Source: Kitasatospora sp. NBC_00315
GTDB taxonomy: Bacteria; Actinomycetota; Actinomycetes; Streptomycetales; Streptomycetaceae
Direction of reading: 5' to 3'
NCBI RefSeq assembly: GCF_041435095.1
Contig: NZ_CP108025.1
Coordinates: 5,270,001-5,334,000 of the forward strand
DNA length: 64,000 nucleotides
How positions within the stretch are numbered: the stretch's first letter is position 1; each line of letters opens with the position of its first letter. The notes beneath the pieces were generated by a model that had not been told where the DNA came from, did no database searches, and was given only the letters and a program-made list of their open reading frames with translations. The translations under genes and the position numbers were made by a program. This document shows positions 40,627 to 49,559 of this stretch, piece after piece.

Positions 40627-41913
40627 TCAGCGCTCCCCGGGGGTCGGCAGTCCCAGGTGCGAGCGCAGCGTCGTCCCCGTGTAGTCCTGGCGGAACACCC
40701 CGCGCTCCTGCAACAGCGGCACCACGCCGTCCACGAAGCCGTCCAGCCCGCCCGGTGTCAGGTGCGGCACCAGGATGAAGCCGTCCGCCGCGTCGTTCTG
40801 GACGAACTCGTCGATCTGCCCGGCCACCGTCGCCGCCGACCCGATGAACGACTGGCGGCCGGTCAGCTCGATCACCAGCTCCCGGGACGTCAGCTTCTTC
40901 GCGGCCGCGATCGCCCGCCACTCGGCAGCCAGCGCCACCGGGTCGCCGAGCCTGGTCCGGCCCTGCACCAGCGAGCTGTCCACGACCGGATCGGCCGCCG
41001 GCAGCGGACCGTCCGGATCGTGGTCGGAGAGGTCGAAGCCCCAGACCTGCTCCAGGTAGTTGATCGTGGTGCCGGGGCCGACCTGGGCCCGGCGGATCTC
41101 GGCGGCCAGCTCCTGCGCGTCCGCGTCGGTGTCCGCCAGCACGTACGTCACCCCCGGCATGATCTTCAGCTCGTCCGGCTTGCGCCCGTACGCAGCCAAC
41201 CGTCGCTTCACATCGGCGTGGAACGCCTTGCCGGCCTCCAGGGTGCTGTGCCGGCTGAAGATGATGTCGGCCGCCGAGGCGGCGAACTCCCGCCCCCCGT
41301 CGGAGTCCCCGGCCTGGATCACCACCGGGTGGCCCTGCGGCGAACGCGGCAGCGACAGCCTTCCCTCGACGTCGAAGTGCGGGCCGCGGTGCCGGGCCGG
41401 CGCGTCGACGGCGTCCCAGAACTCCCGCGCGGTCTGCACGAACTCGGCCGCCCGGGTGTACCGGTCGGCCCGGTCCAGATACCCGCCGCGGCGGAAGTTC
41501 TCGCCGGTGAACGCGTCCGAGGAGGTCACCACGTTCCAGGCCGCCCGGCCGCCCGACAGGTGGTCGAGCGAGGAGAAGCGCCGCGCCAGTTCGTACGGCT
41601 CGTTGAAGGTCGCGTTCACCGTCGCCGCCAGGCCGAGCCGGTCGGTGACGGCGGCCAGCGCGTTCAGCAGGGTGATCGACTCCGGCCGCCCCACCACGTC
41701 CAGGTCGTGGATGCGCCCGTTCACCTCCCGCAGTCGCAGGCCCTCGGCCAGGAAGAAGAAGTCGAACTTCCCGCGCTCCGCTGTCTCGGCGAGATGCCGG
41801 AACGACGAGAAGTCGATCTGGCTCCCCGAGCGCGGATCGGTCCACACCGTGGTGTTGTTGACCCCGGGGAAGTGCGCGGCCAGGTGGATCTGCTTGAGCG
41901 GACGACCGGTCAT
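40627..41913 (-). CDS. NtaA/SnaA/DszA-type FMN-dependent monooxygenase
   Basis: Luciferase-like monooxygenase of 428 residues of the NtaA/DszA group, which use reduced FMN to oxidise or desulfurise small organic compounds. Typical segments are KQIHLAAHFPGVNNTTVWTD, FDFFFLAEGLRLRE, RRFSSLDHLSGGRAAWNVVT, HRGPHFDVEGRLSLPRSPQG and QAGDSDGGREFAA. Its ATG overlaps the stop of the preceding monooxygenase gene by four bases (ATGA), so the two are coupled and probably act on one pathway. The leader peptide upstream of the pair points to sulfur acquisition, but the substrate is unknown. Confidence 0.9.
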   Translation of the reverse strand: MTGRPLKQIHLAAHFPGVNNTTVWTDPRSGSQIDFSSFRHLAETAERGKFDFFFLAEGLRLREVNGRIHDLDVVGRPESITLLNALAAVTDRLGLAATVNATFNEPYELARRFSSLDHLSGGRAAWNVVTSSDAFTGENFRRGGYLDRADRYTRAAEFVQTAREFWDAVDAPARHRGPHFDVEGRLSLPRSPQGHPVVIQAGDSDGGREFAASAADIIFSRHSTLEAGKAFHADVKRRLAAYGRKPDELKIMPGVTYVLADTDADAQELAAEIRRAQVGPGTTINYLEQVWGFDLSDHDPDGPLPAADPVVDSSLVQGRTRLGDPVALAAEWRAIAAAKKLTSRELVIELTGRQSFIGSAATVAGQIDEFVQNDAADGFILVPHLTPGGLDGFVDGVVPLLQERGVFRQDYTGTTLRSHLGLPTPGER

Positions 41914-42914
41914 CGGGACACCTCGGCAGCGATCGCGGTACGGGCGGCGGTGGAGTAGCGGCTGAGCGGGCGGGCCAGCCCGAGGTGGTCGCGCAGGGTC
42001 CGGCCGGGGTACCCGGCCCGCAGGATCCCGCGCTCACGCAGCGCGGGCGCGACGTCCCGGACGAACGCGGCCAGGTCGCGCACCGGGTCCGCGGGCACCA
42101 GGTGGAAACCGTCCACCCCGGCGGCCCCGGCGATCCGCTCGGTCAGCGCGGCCGCGGCCACCCCGTCGGGGAGCGCCACCTCGACGCGCACCAGCACCCG
42201 CAGCTGCTCACCGGCCTCCAGGCGCAGCCGGCCGACCGCCGACCGGGCGGCCGCGGGATCGGGCTCGTCCAGCAGGACGACGTCGGCGTGCCGGACGGCG
42301 AGGCCGGTCCTCTCGGGCAGGTCGGCGGCGGTCAGCGCGACCACCACGACCGGGCGGCCCTGCGGCGGACGGGGGGTGATGGACGGGCCGCGCACCGAGA
42401 AGTGGGTGCCCTCGAAGTCGACGTAGTGCAGCTTGTCGCGGTCGACGAAGCGGCCGGTGGCGACGTCGCGGATCTCGGCGTCGTCCTCCCAGCTGTCCCA
42501 GAGCCGGGCCGCGACCTCGACGGCGTCCGAGGCCTCCGACCACAGGTCGCTCTCGGGCGCCGCGTCGCGCCGCCCGAAGGCCCGGGCCTCGGCCTCGGTG
42601 CCGGACACCCCGACGAGCCAGCCGGCCCGGCCCTCGCTCACCCAGTCCAGCGTGTTGACCGAGATCGAGGTGTGGAAGGGCTCCGTGTGGGTGGTCGTGA
42701 CGGTCGGTACCAGGCCGATCCTGGTGGTCTCCGGGGCGATCCGGGCGAAGGTCGCGAGGGCGTCCGGCCGGTGCGGCCCGGCGGCGAAGGAGTCGTCGAG
42801 GGTGACGAAGTCCAGGCCGCCCTGCTCGGCGGTGCGGGCGAGCGCGGCGTAGTGGGGGGCGGACACGTGTCCGGGGCTGTCGAGGGCAGCGGAGAAGTGC
42901 AGCTGGCGGGGCAT
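41910..42914 (-). CDS. LLM-class flavin-dependent oxidoreductase
   Basis: Luciferase-like oxidoreductase of 334 residues. Family segments include GGLDFVTLDDSFAAGPHRPD, RIGLVPTVTTTHTEPFHTSI and LDWVSEGRAGWLVGVSGTEA. It is the first gene of a two-gene operon with the larger NtaA-type monooxygenase. GAGGAAA lies about a dozen bases before the ATG at 42914. A 25-residue leader peptide with the sulfur-gene motif ends 118 bases upstream, suggesting control by sulfur or cysteine status. The flavin reductase these enzymes need is not in the window. Confidence 0.88.
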   Translation of the reverse strand: MPRQLHFSAALDSPGHVSAPHYAALARTAEQGGLDFVTLDDSFAAGPHRPDALATFARIAPETTRIGLVPTVTTTHTEPFHTSISVNTLDWVSEGRAGWLVGVSGTEAEARAFGRRDAAPESDLWSEASDAVEVAARLWDSWEDDAEIRDVATGRFVDRDKLHYVDFEGTHFSVRGPSITPRPPQGRPVVVVALTAADLPERTGLAVRHADVVLLDEPDPAAARSAVGRLRLEAGEQLRVLVRVEVALPDGVAAAALTERIAGAAGVDGFHLVPADPVRDLAAFVRDVAPALRERGILRAGYPGRTLRDHLGLARPLSRYSTAARTAIAAEVSR

Positions 42915-43032
42915 GGGCGGCCTTGGTTTCCTCGTGCGGGAATGCGAGAGAGGGGCCCTGGCGGGCGACACGAGTTGCTGGGGCGGGCAGGCCGGGCGGG
43001 GCGTCAGCCGGGCAGCCGCGAAGGGGAAGGCG

Positions 43033-43110
43033 TCAGGCGCGACACGCCGCGGACCACACGCGACCGAAGTCGATGTGGCTGCGGGTGACCAGAATGCGCG
43101 GAGCGTTCAC
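43033..43110 (-). CDS. Leader peptide upstream of the flavin monooxygenase operon
   Basis: A 25-residue frame starting at GTG 43110 (or GTG 43113 for one more residue) encodes a peptide ending RSHIDFGRVWSAACRA. This matches the core of the leader peptide at 34991 (RLHVDLCRLASAIC): Arg-x-His-Ile/Val-Asp, Arg, Ser-Ala and Cys at equal spacing. One Cys codon near the stop could serve as the sensor. It lies 118 bases before the two-gene monooxygenase operon on the same strand. No separate ribosome binding site fits well, which agrees with a leaderless message. Confidence 0.72.
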   Translation of the reverse strand: MNAPRILVTRSHIDFGRVWSAACRA

Positions 43111-43146
43111 CACCTCAGTTGACCAGCGCTCTCGGCGATCCGTCAA
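43111..43146 (-). promoter_or_regulatory. Candidate promoter for the leaderless leader-peptide transcript
   Basis: Read on the minus strand: TTGACG (43146-43141), an 18-base gap, then TCAACT (43122-43117) as a weak -10, then six bases to GTG 43110. This geometry puts the transcription start at the start codon, the same arrangement as at the first leader peptide. Confidence 0.55.
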
Positions 43147-43224
43147 CCACCTTCCGGGAAACGGACGCCGGGCCCGCCTCCCGGCCGCGCCCGCGGTCGC
43201 CCCGGACGCCCGGCCCGGGCGCCG

Positions 43225-43274
43225 CCGGGCACGGGAACGCCCCGCCCCGCCGGGCACGGGAACGCCCCGCCCCG
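43225..43274. repeat. Two 25-base tandem repeats downstream of the nagE2-like gene
   Basis: CCGGGCACGGGAACGCCCCG and its following bases occur as two adjacent 25-base copies (43225-43249 and 43250-43274). The second copy supplies the left arm of the terminator hairpin that follows. Confidence 0.85.
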
Positions 43275-43305
43275 CCGCTCGGGCAGCGGGTGGCGGGGCG
43301 GGGCG
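43263..43305 (-). terminator. Terminator of the nagE2-like gene
   Basis: CGCCCCGCCCCGCC (43263-43276) and GGCGGGGCGGGGCG (43292-43305) form a perfect 14-pair stem with a 15-base loop, beginning 18 bases after the PTS gene stop on the minus strand. No T-tract is present. Confidence 0.85.
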
Positions 43306-43323
43306 CGAACGGGGGAGCGGCGG

Positions 43324-44589
43324 TCAGGCCTTGGTCACGTCCTCGATCTCGTCGTCGTCCTCGCGACCGGGCGTCTTGAGGTCGAAGCGGGCGATCGCGA
43401 ACCGGAAGATGAAGTAGTACAGCGCCGCGAAGACCAGGCCGATCGGGATGATCAGCAGTGGTTTGGTGGCCAGGTGCCAGTTGATGACGTAGTCGATCAG
43501 GCCGGCCGAGAAGCTGAAGCCGTCGTGCACCCCGAGACCCCAGGTCACCACCATGGACAGCGCCGTCAGGACGGCGTGGATCACGTACAGCACCGGCGCG
43601 ATGAACAGGAAGCTGAACTCGATCGGCTCGGTGACCCCGGTGACGATGCTGGTCAGCGCGAGCGAGGTCATCATGCCGAGGACGGCCTTGCGGCGCTCCG
43701 GACGGGCCGCGTGGGCGATCGCGAGGGCGGCGGCGGGCAGCGCGAACATCATGATCGGGAAGAACCCCGACTGGAACTGCCCGGCGGTCGGGTCACCGGC
43801 GAGGAAGCGGTTGACGTCACCGGTGGCCACCTTGCCGGCGGCGTCGGTGTAGGTGCCGGTCTGGAACCAGGTGTAGGTGTTGACGAACTGGTGCATGCCC
43901 ACCGGGATCAGCGCACGGTTGACCAGACCGAAGATGCCCGCCCCGATCGCGCCCGCCCCGACCAGCTTGTCGTTGCCGCTGGAGATGACCTCGCCGATCG
44001 GGCCCCAGCAGAGACCGAACAGGATGCCGAGCGCCGTTCCGACGAAGGCCATGATGATCGGTACGAGCCGGCGGCCGTTGAAGAAGCCGAGCCAGTCCAC
44101 GAGCTTGGTGCGGTGGTAGCGCTGCCACAGCACGGCCGCGAGCAGGCCGACCACCACACCGCCGAGCACACCCGGATCCTGCGGCTTGCCCGCCGGGAGC
44201 GCGGCGGTGACCGTGCCGTGCGCCGGGAAGGCGGTCAGTACCTGGTGGAACACCAGGTACCCGACGAGCGCGGCCAGCGCGGTCGAGCCGTCCGACTTCT
44301 TGGCGAAGCCGATGGCGATGCCGACGCAGAACAGCAGCGGCAGGTTGTCCAGGATCGCCCCGCCCGCCGTGCCGAAGACCTGGACGAGCTTCGCGGGGAA
44401 GTGCCAGCTGTCCTGGATGTCCGGCTGGCCGAGCCGCTTCAGGATGCCGGCCGCCGGGAGCACGGCGATCGGCAACTGGAGACTGCGCCCGACCTTCTGC
44501 AGCCCGGGAAGGACACCGGAGCCGAACTTCTTGCCCGGAGTAGGGGCCGGAGCCGCTCCGGGCACCGGTGCCTGCACAGACGTGGTCAT
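43324..44589 (-). CDS. nagE2: N-acetylglucosamine PTS permease, EIIC component
   Basis: Membrane permease of 421 residues that brings N-acetylglucosamine into the cell while it is phosphorylated. PTS IIC features are SLQLPIAVLPAAGILKRLGQ, NLPLLFCVGIAIGFAKKSDG, GMHQFVNTYTWFQ, GDPTAGQFQSGFFPIMMFAL, TGVTEPIEFSFLFIAPVL and WGLGVHDGFSFSAGLIDY. There is no fused IIB domain, in line with streptomycetes, where a separate IIB protein (NagF) is used. A double DasR-like site lies 58-91 bases upstream. The symbol follows the S. coelicolor nagE2; it might equally be called nagE1. Confidence 0.88.
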   Translation of the reverse strand: MTTSVQAPVPGAAPAPTPGKKFGSGVLPGLQKVGRSLQLPIAVLPAAGILKRLGQPDIQDSWHFPAKLVQVFGTAGGAILDNLPLLFCVGIAIGFAKKSDGSTALAALVGYLVFHQVLTAFPAHGTVTAALPAGKPQDPGVLGGVVVGLLAAVLWQRYHRTKLVDWLGFFNGRRLVPIIMAFVGTALGILFGLCWGPIGEVISSGNDKLVGAGAIGAGIFGLVNRALIPVGMHQFVNTYTWFQTGTYTDAAGKVATGDVNRFLAGDPTAGQFQSGFFPIMMFALPAAALAIAHAARPERRKAVLGMMTSLALTSIVTGVTEPIEFSFLFIAPVLYVIHAVLTALSMVVTWGLGVHDGFSFSAGLIDYVINWHLATKPLLIIPIGLVFAALYYFIFRFAIARFDLKTPGREDDDEIEDVTKA

Positions 44590-44646
44590 GGGGGAGGTTC
44601 CTAACGGCAGGGGCGGTCGGGGTCGTGCAGGGGCGGGACCGCCGCG

Positions 44647-44680
44647 AACTGGTCTACACCACACGTGGTGTAGACCAGTT
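44647..44680. promoter_or_regulatory. Double DasR-like (dre) operator upstream of nagE2
   Basis: AACTGGTCTACACCACA is followed directly by CGTGGTGTAGACCAGTT, making a 34-base near-perfect inverted repeat. Each half contains a dre-like word (consensus ACTGGTCTAGACCACT). DasR is the GntR-family repressor of chitin and N-acetylglucosamine genes, released by glucosamine-6-phosphate. Position in front of a GlcNAc permease strongly supports the assignment. Confidence 0.92.
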
Positions 44681-45210
44681 TTCTAGCACGCGCCGAGAAG
44701 GCGCGGAAGCCCTGAAAGCCGCGCAGGTGGGAAGTGCTATGAAATCGAAACCTTCTTGAGGATTGCGGATCATGATTACCCGCCGTGATTGCGCGTTCGG
44801 CGATTTGCGCAACAAACTGCCGGCCGCCCTGCCCGGCCCCGTGGGGCGGGGCGACGGTGGACGAACGGTCCGTCCTTGCCGACACCCCCGATCGCCGCCC
44901 TGGCCCGCACCCGGCGGCCGTCCCCGAACCGGTCCCCGGACCGGCCGCTCGCGGACCGGACGGGCGCCTTCGGCCGCCCGTAGGGGTACGGCCGGATCGG
45001 TACGGCCGATCATGATCGTACGCCTCCCGCCGCGACGGGCGGACGCTGGCCCCGGCCGCGGTCGGCCCGGCCGCCGGGGCGCGCTGGGCGACCGGCCGGA
45101 AGGAGTCCGGGCCGGCCGGCCCCCGGCCGGGACATTCCGGGCGGCTCGCGGGGTTCGGCCGGGCGGATCGTGTCCGAACGGGAGTCCCGCGGGAAATGGC
45201 CGGGCGGATC

Positions 45211-45287
45211 GCCGGGAGATCCGTCCGGGATATCCGTCCGGGAAATTCGTCCGAGAGATCCTCCGGGAAATTCTCGGGGAAAATCTC
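45211..45287. repeat. Degenerate 13-base tandem repeats between nagE2 and nagE1
   Basis: Six successive 12- to 14-base units resemble GTCCGGGAAATTC: units begin at 45211, 45223, 45236, 45249, 45262 and 45274. Several contain short palindromes such as GGATATCC. They sit in non-coding DNA and are richer in A and T than their surroundings. Confidence 0.75.
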
Positions 45288-45414
45288 ACGGCCGGTCGTT
45301 CGGGAAGTCGTCCGGAAACCGGTTCGCGGGGGCCCGGGCCATCGCTCCGCGAAATTCGGTGGGCGGTGGGCGGTGGGCGGTGGGCGTCCGTCCCTCCGAT
45401 CCGTCCCGGATGCG

Positions 45415-45454
45415 CGGAGGTCCCCCCGGACCGGCTCGTCCGGGGGGACCTCCG
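45415..45454 (-). terminator. Terminator of the nagE1-like gene
   Basis: CGGAGGTCCCCCCGGAC (45415-45431) and GTCCGGGGGGACCTCCG (45438-45454) form a perfect 17-pair stem with a six-base loop, 16 bases beyond the EIIC stop codon on the minus strand. Confidence 0.9.
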
Positions 45455-45470
45455 AGTGGCGCCGGCCGCG

Positions 45471-46763
45471 CTACGCCTTGGTCACGTCCTCGACCTCGTC
45501 GTCGTCCTCGCGACCGGGGGTCTTGAGGTTGAACTTGATGATGATGAACCGGAACAGCGTGTAGTAGACGACCGCGAAACAGAGCCCGATCGGGATGATC
45601 AGCCAGGGTTTCGTGGCCAGCGACCAGTTGATGGCGTAGTCGATCAGGCCGGCCGAGAAGCTGAAGCCGTCGTGCACCCCGAGACCCCAGGTGATCGCCA
45701 TCGACGCGCCGGTCAGCAGGGCGTGCACCGCGAACAGGGCGGGGGCGATGTAGGCGAAGGAGTACTCGAGCGGCTCGGTGACGCCGGTGACGAAGGAGGT
45801 CAGGCCGACCGAGAGCATCAGGCCGTAGATCTCCTTGCGGCGGTGCGGCTTGGCGCAGTGCGCGATGGCGAGACCGGCGGCGGGCAAGGCGAACATCATG
45901 ATCGGGAAGAACCCCGAGGTGAACTGCCCGGCCGTCGGGTCGCCCGCGAGGAAACGGGGGATGTCGCCGTGCACCACGTCGCCGTTCGCCTTGGTGAAGT
46001 CACCGAACTGGAACCAGACGAAGGTGTTCAGCAACTGGTGCATGCCGATCAGCAGCAGGGCGCGGTTGGCGACGCCGAAGATCCCGGAGCCGCCGGAGCC
46101 GAGGTCGACCAGCCACTGGCTGAAGTCGGTCATGGCGCGCCCGATCGGCGGCCAGATCCAGACGGCGAGGCAGGCCAGAGCCATGCCCATCAGTGCGGTG
46201 ATCATCGGCACCAGGCGGCGGCCGTTGAAGAAGCCCAGCCAGGCGTACTTGAACTTGGTGCGGTGGAAGCGGACCCAGAGCCAGGCGGACAGCAGGCCGA
46301 TCAGGATGCCGCCGAGCACGCCGGGGTTCTGGTAGACGGCCGCCTGGGCCACGAGGGACTGCGGGGCCACGCAGCGGTTGCCGATCAGCTTGGTCGGCGC
46401 CGGACAGCCCTCCGGAAAGGCCTGGAGGATCTTGTAGTAGACCAGGAAGCCGACCACCGCGGCGAGCGCGGTGGAGCCGTCGGCCTTCTTGGCCATGCCG
46501 ATCGCGACGCCGATGCAGAACAGCAGCGGCAGGCCGAGCCCGGAGTCGAGCAGGGCGCCGCCGGCCGCGTCGAAGACCTTGGCGACGTTGTCCCACCCCA
46601 GGCCGTCGGCCCCGAAGACGTCGGGCTGGCCGAGCCGGTTCAGGATGCCCGCGGCGGGCAGGACCGCCACCGGCAGCTGAAGACTTCGGCCCATCTTCTG
46701 GAGACCGCCGTAGAAGCCGTGCCACCATTTCGTCTGTGACGCAGCAGCGCCTGCTGAACTCAT
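45471..46763 (-). CDS. nagE1: N-acetylglucosamine PTS permease, EIIC component (second copy)
   Basis: Membrane permease of 430 residues, paralogous to the other EIIC gene: SLQLPVAVLPAAGILNRLGQ, PLLFCIGVAIGMAKKADG, GMHQLLNTFVWFQFG, GDPTAGQFTSGFFPIMMFAL, TGVTEPLEYSFAYIAPALF and an identical C-terminal LKTPGREDDDEVEDVTKA-type tail. It has an insert with two Cys (GCPAPTKLIGNRCVAP) that the other copy lacks. GGAGGG is five bases before ATG 46763. It diverges from the EIIB gene, and one dre-like site lies in the shared region. The symbol is by analogy to S. coelicolor. Confidence 0.88.
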   Translation of the reverse strand: MSSAGAAASQTKWWHGFYGGLQKMGRSLQLPVAVLPAAGILNRLGQPDVFGADGLGWDNVAKVFDAAGGALLDSGLGLPLLFCIGVAIGMAKKADGSTALAAVVGFLVYYKILQAFPEGCPAPTKLIGNRCVAPQSLVAQAAVYQNPGVLGGILIGLLSAWLWVRFHRTKFKYAWLGFFNGRRLVPMITALMGMALACLAVWIWPPIGRAMTDFSQWLVDLGSGGSGIFGVANRALLLIGMHQLLNTFVWFQFGDFTKANGDVVHGDIPRFLAGDPTAGQFTSGFFPIMMFALPAAGLAIAHCAKPHRRKEIYGLMLSVGLTSFVTGVTEPLEYSFAYIAPALFAVHALLTGASMAITWGLGVHDGFSFSAGLIDYAINWSLATKPWLIIPIGLCFAVVYYTLFRFIIIKFNLKTPGREDDDEVEDVTKA

Positions 46764-46856
46764 CATCGCCCTCCGAGAGCAGTCCCCGATGTCGCTGGTC
46801 GCGGCAGGTCCTCGGAACACCTGGGGCGTTACCCGCGTTGACCGGAGTACACATAT

Positions 46857-46872
46857 ATTGGTGTAGACCACT
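46857..46872. promoter_or_regulatory. DasR-like (dre) operator between nagE1 and nagF
   Basis: ATTGGTGTAGACCACT matches the dre consensus at most positions and equals the right half of the double site at nagE2. It lies 94 bases upstream of the nagE1 start and 254 bases upstream of nagF, suited to control the divergent pair. Confidence 0.85.
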
Positions 46873-47125
46873 TGGGGGCAGGGGCGGGCGCGCACAGGAG
46901 GGACCGAAGGTCCTGCTGATCGACATCCTCGGACGAAGATCCAGAATGTGCGCGGGGAAATGCGCCAAACGTGGACTAACCTGGCAAACCGGTCGAACTC
47001 GGGTGATGCTGGTCGCGCAGCAGGCGCACCACAGCACATGAGCCCGCGTCAGTACCGACCACCACGCTCAGGGCAGCACGGCACCCGGCAAAGCAGCCGA
47101 CACGCCGAGACAGAGGGAGAAAGAC

Positions 47126-47359
47126 ATGGCCAGCAAGGCTGAGAAGATCGTCGCCGGTCTCGGCGGCATCGAGAACATCGAAGAGGTCGAGGGCTGCATC
47201 ACCCGCCTGCGCACCGAGGTCAAGGACGCCTCCCTCGTCAACGAAGCCGCCCTCAAGGCCGCCGGCGCCCACGGCGTCGTCAAGATGGGCACCGCCATCC
47301 AGGTCGTCATCGGCACCGACGCCGACCCCATCGCGGCCGACATCGAAGACATGATGTGA
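47126..47359 (+). CDS. nagF: N-acetylglucosamine PTS EIIB component
   Basis: Cytoplasmic phosphocarrier of 77 residues. Cys in VEGCITRLRTEVKD is the phosphorylated residue of glucose-type EIIB domains, and KMGTAIQVVIGTDADPIAAD is the conserved end. It transfers phosphate from EIIA to N-acetylglucosamine entering through the EIIC proteins. It is divergent from nagE1, with GGGAGAAAG before the ATG. EIIA (crr), EI and HPr genes are not in the window. Confidence 0.92.
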   Translation: MASKAEKIVAGLGGIENIEEVEGCITRLRTEVKDASLVNEAALKAAGAHGVVKMGTAIQVVIGTDADPIAADIEDMM

Positions 47360-47496
47360 CCTGACCCACCCGGTCGGCACACGGCCCGCCCAGCAGCCCC
47401 CGCTGCCGCGCGGGCCGTCCGCACACCGGCGCCACCCGCCGCGCCCCACCCGGCCCCGACCGACGCCACCGGCACGACCGACTACGCTCGGACGCT

Positions 47497-48222
<726 letters not shown>

Positions 48223-48463
48223 CCCTCCGCGCCCCACGCACTCCACCGCGCTCCACCCGCCACACTGCGCCCCGGACGCCCCACTGCGCCCCGCGCGCAA
48301 CACCACGCCCCACCGCCGCTTCACACAACACGGACTCCGGGCCCCCGACTTCTGTACACGCCGGGCCCGGAGCCCGTACGGTTCCCCGCAACACCCGTAC
48401 GGGAACCGCCGGCCCGACCCCGAGCGTCCTGCCCTGCGGAACCCGCGCACCCAGGAGGATCGG

Positions 48464-48853
48464 ATGCCCCAGAGCATCGCCCGTCCCGCCACCCTCGCCG
48501 TGGCAGCGCTCATCTGCATCCTCCCGCTCAGCGCAGTCAGCTGCTCCGCCGCCCAGAAGGCGCTCGACTGCGGCAACACAGCCGTCAAGATCACCGGTGA
48601 CATCTCCGCCGTCACCAGCGCCTACAACAACGCGAGCAACGACTCGGCCGCCGCCGGCCAGGCCCTCCAGAAGCTGAAGAACGACCTCGACGACCTCGGC
48701 AAGAACTCCAAGAACACCGACGTCGTCAAGGCCATCAACGACCTCAACACCCAGGTCGGCGCCGTCCAGCAGGCCGTCGACGCCCAGCGCATTCCGGACC
48801 TCGGGCCGCTCAGCGACGCCGCCGGAAACCTCACCCAGGTCTGCACCGGCTGA
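48464..48853 (+). CDS. Small lipoprotein, function unknown
   Basis: Product of 129 residues. A signal segment (LAVAALICILPLSAVSC) ends in a lipobox-like AVSC near residue 27, so the mature protein is probably lipid-anchored. The rest is helical and Asn/Asp/Lys-rich (ALQKLKNDLDDLGKNSKNTD, VVKAINDLNTQVGAVQQAVD) with two more Cys. No known domain. It sits between rph and rdgB, 28 bases before the latter. An 8-pair inverted repeat (CGGTTCCC with GGGAACCG, 48379-48408) lies in the upstream spacer. Confidence 0.75.
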   Translation: MPQSIARPATLAVAALICILPLSAVSCSAAQKALDCGNTAVKITGDISAVTSAYNNASNDSAAAGQALQKLKNDLDDLGKNSKNTDVVKAINDLNTQVGAVQQAVDAQRIPDLGPLSDAAGNLTQVCTG

Positions 48854-48881
48854 CCCCGGCCGGTTGGCTAGGGTGGAGGCC

Positions 48882-49490
48882 ATGAGCACCCGCCGACTCG
48901 TCCTCGCCACCCGCAACCAGCACAAGGTCACCGAGCTGCGCGCCATCCTCGGAGCCGCCGGTCTGGAGGTGGAGCTCGTCGGAGCCGACGCCTATCCCGA
49001 GATCCCCGACGTCGCCGAGACCGGCGTCACCTTCGCCGAGAACGCACTGCTGAAGGCCCACGCCCTCGCGAAGGCCACCGGGCTGCCCGCCGTCGCCGAC
49101 GACTCCGGCCTCTGCGTGGACGTCCTGAACGGCGCCCCCGGCATCTTCTCGGCCCGCTGGGCAGGCAAGCACGGCGACGACCGCGCCAACCTCGACCTGC
49201 TGCTCGCCCAGCTCTCCGACATCGCCCCCGAGCACCGCGCCGCCCACTTCGCCTGCGCCGCCGCCCTGGCACTGCCCGACGGCACCGAGCGCGTGGTCGA
49301 GGGCCGCCTCCTCGGGACCCTGCGGACCGCCCCGGCCGGCGACGGCGGCTTCGGCTACGACCCGCTGCTCCAGCCGCTGGGCGAGACCCGCACCTGCGCC
49401 GAGCTGACGGCGGACGAGAAGAACGCCGTCAGCCACCGCGGCCAGGCCTTCCGGGCGCTCGCGCCGGTCGTTCGGGAGCTGCTGGGCTGA
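48882..49490 (+). CDS. rdgB: RdgB/HAM1 XTP/dITP pyrophosphatase
   Basis: House-cleaning enzyme of 202 residues that removes deaminated purine nucleoside triphosphates (dITP, XTP). Signature segments: LVLATRNQHKVTELRAILG, VTFAENALLKAHALAKATGL, AVADDSGLCVDVLNGAPGIF, SARWAG and GFGYDPLLQP, with HRGQAFRAL near the end. ATG 48882 gives the family start. A terminator follows 23 bases after the stop. Confidence 0.95.
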   Translation: MSTRRLVLATRNQHKVTELRAILGAAGLEVELVGADAYPEIPDVAETGVTFAENALLKAHALAKATGLPAVADDSGLCVDVLNGAPGIFSARWAGKHGDDRANLDLLLAQLSDIAPEHRAAHFACAAALALPDGTERVVEGRLLGTLRTAPAGDGGFGYDPLLQPLGETRTCAELTADEKNAVSHRGQAFRALAPVVRELLG

Positions 49491-49513
49491 CGCACGACCA
49501 GCGAAAATGAGAA

Positions 49514-49550
49514 CAGCCCCGGAGCCTTGGAATGAAAGGCTCCGGGGCTG
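49514..49550. terminator. Bidirectional terminator between rdgB and the tRNA
   Basis: CAGCCCCGGAGCCTT and AAGGCTCCGGGGCTG form a perfect 15-pair stem with a seven-base loop. On the minus strand it is followed by TTCTCATTTT, giving the tRNA transcript a T-rich end. It also ends rdgB transcription. Confidence 0.92.
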
Positions 49551-49559
49551 CTACACCAG

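Larger units (their letters stand above)
44681..45470. other. 790-base spacer between two PTS permease genes
   Basis: No gene is convincing: possible frames are Arg/Pro/Gly-rich and without domains. The spacer holds a 13-base degenerate tandem repeat (45211-45287), four GGTGGGC heptamers (45359-45386) and the terminator of the downstream-coded EIIC gene (45415-45454). Confidence 0.6.

Noticed and set aside
43324..46763. Recent tandem duplication of the PTS permease gene
   Set aside because: The two proteins differ throughout, and one has a Cys-containing insert, so the duplication is old and both are conserved paralogs.
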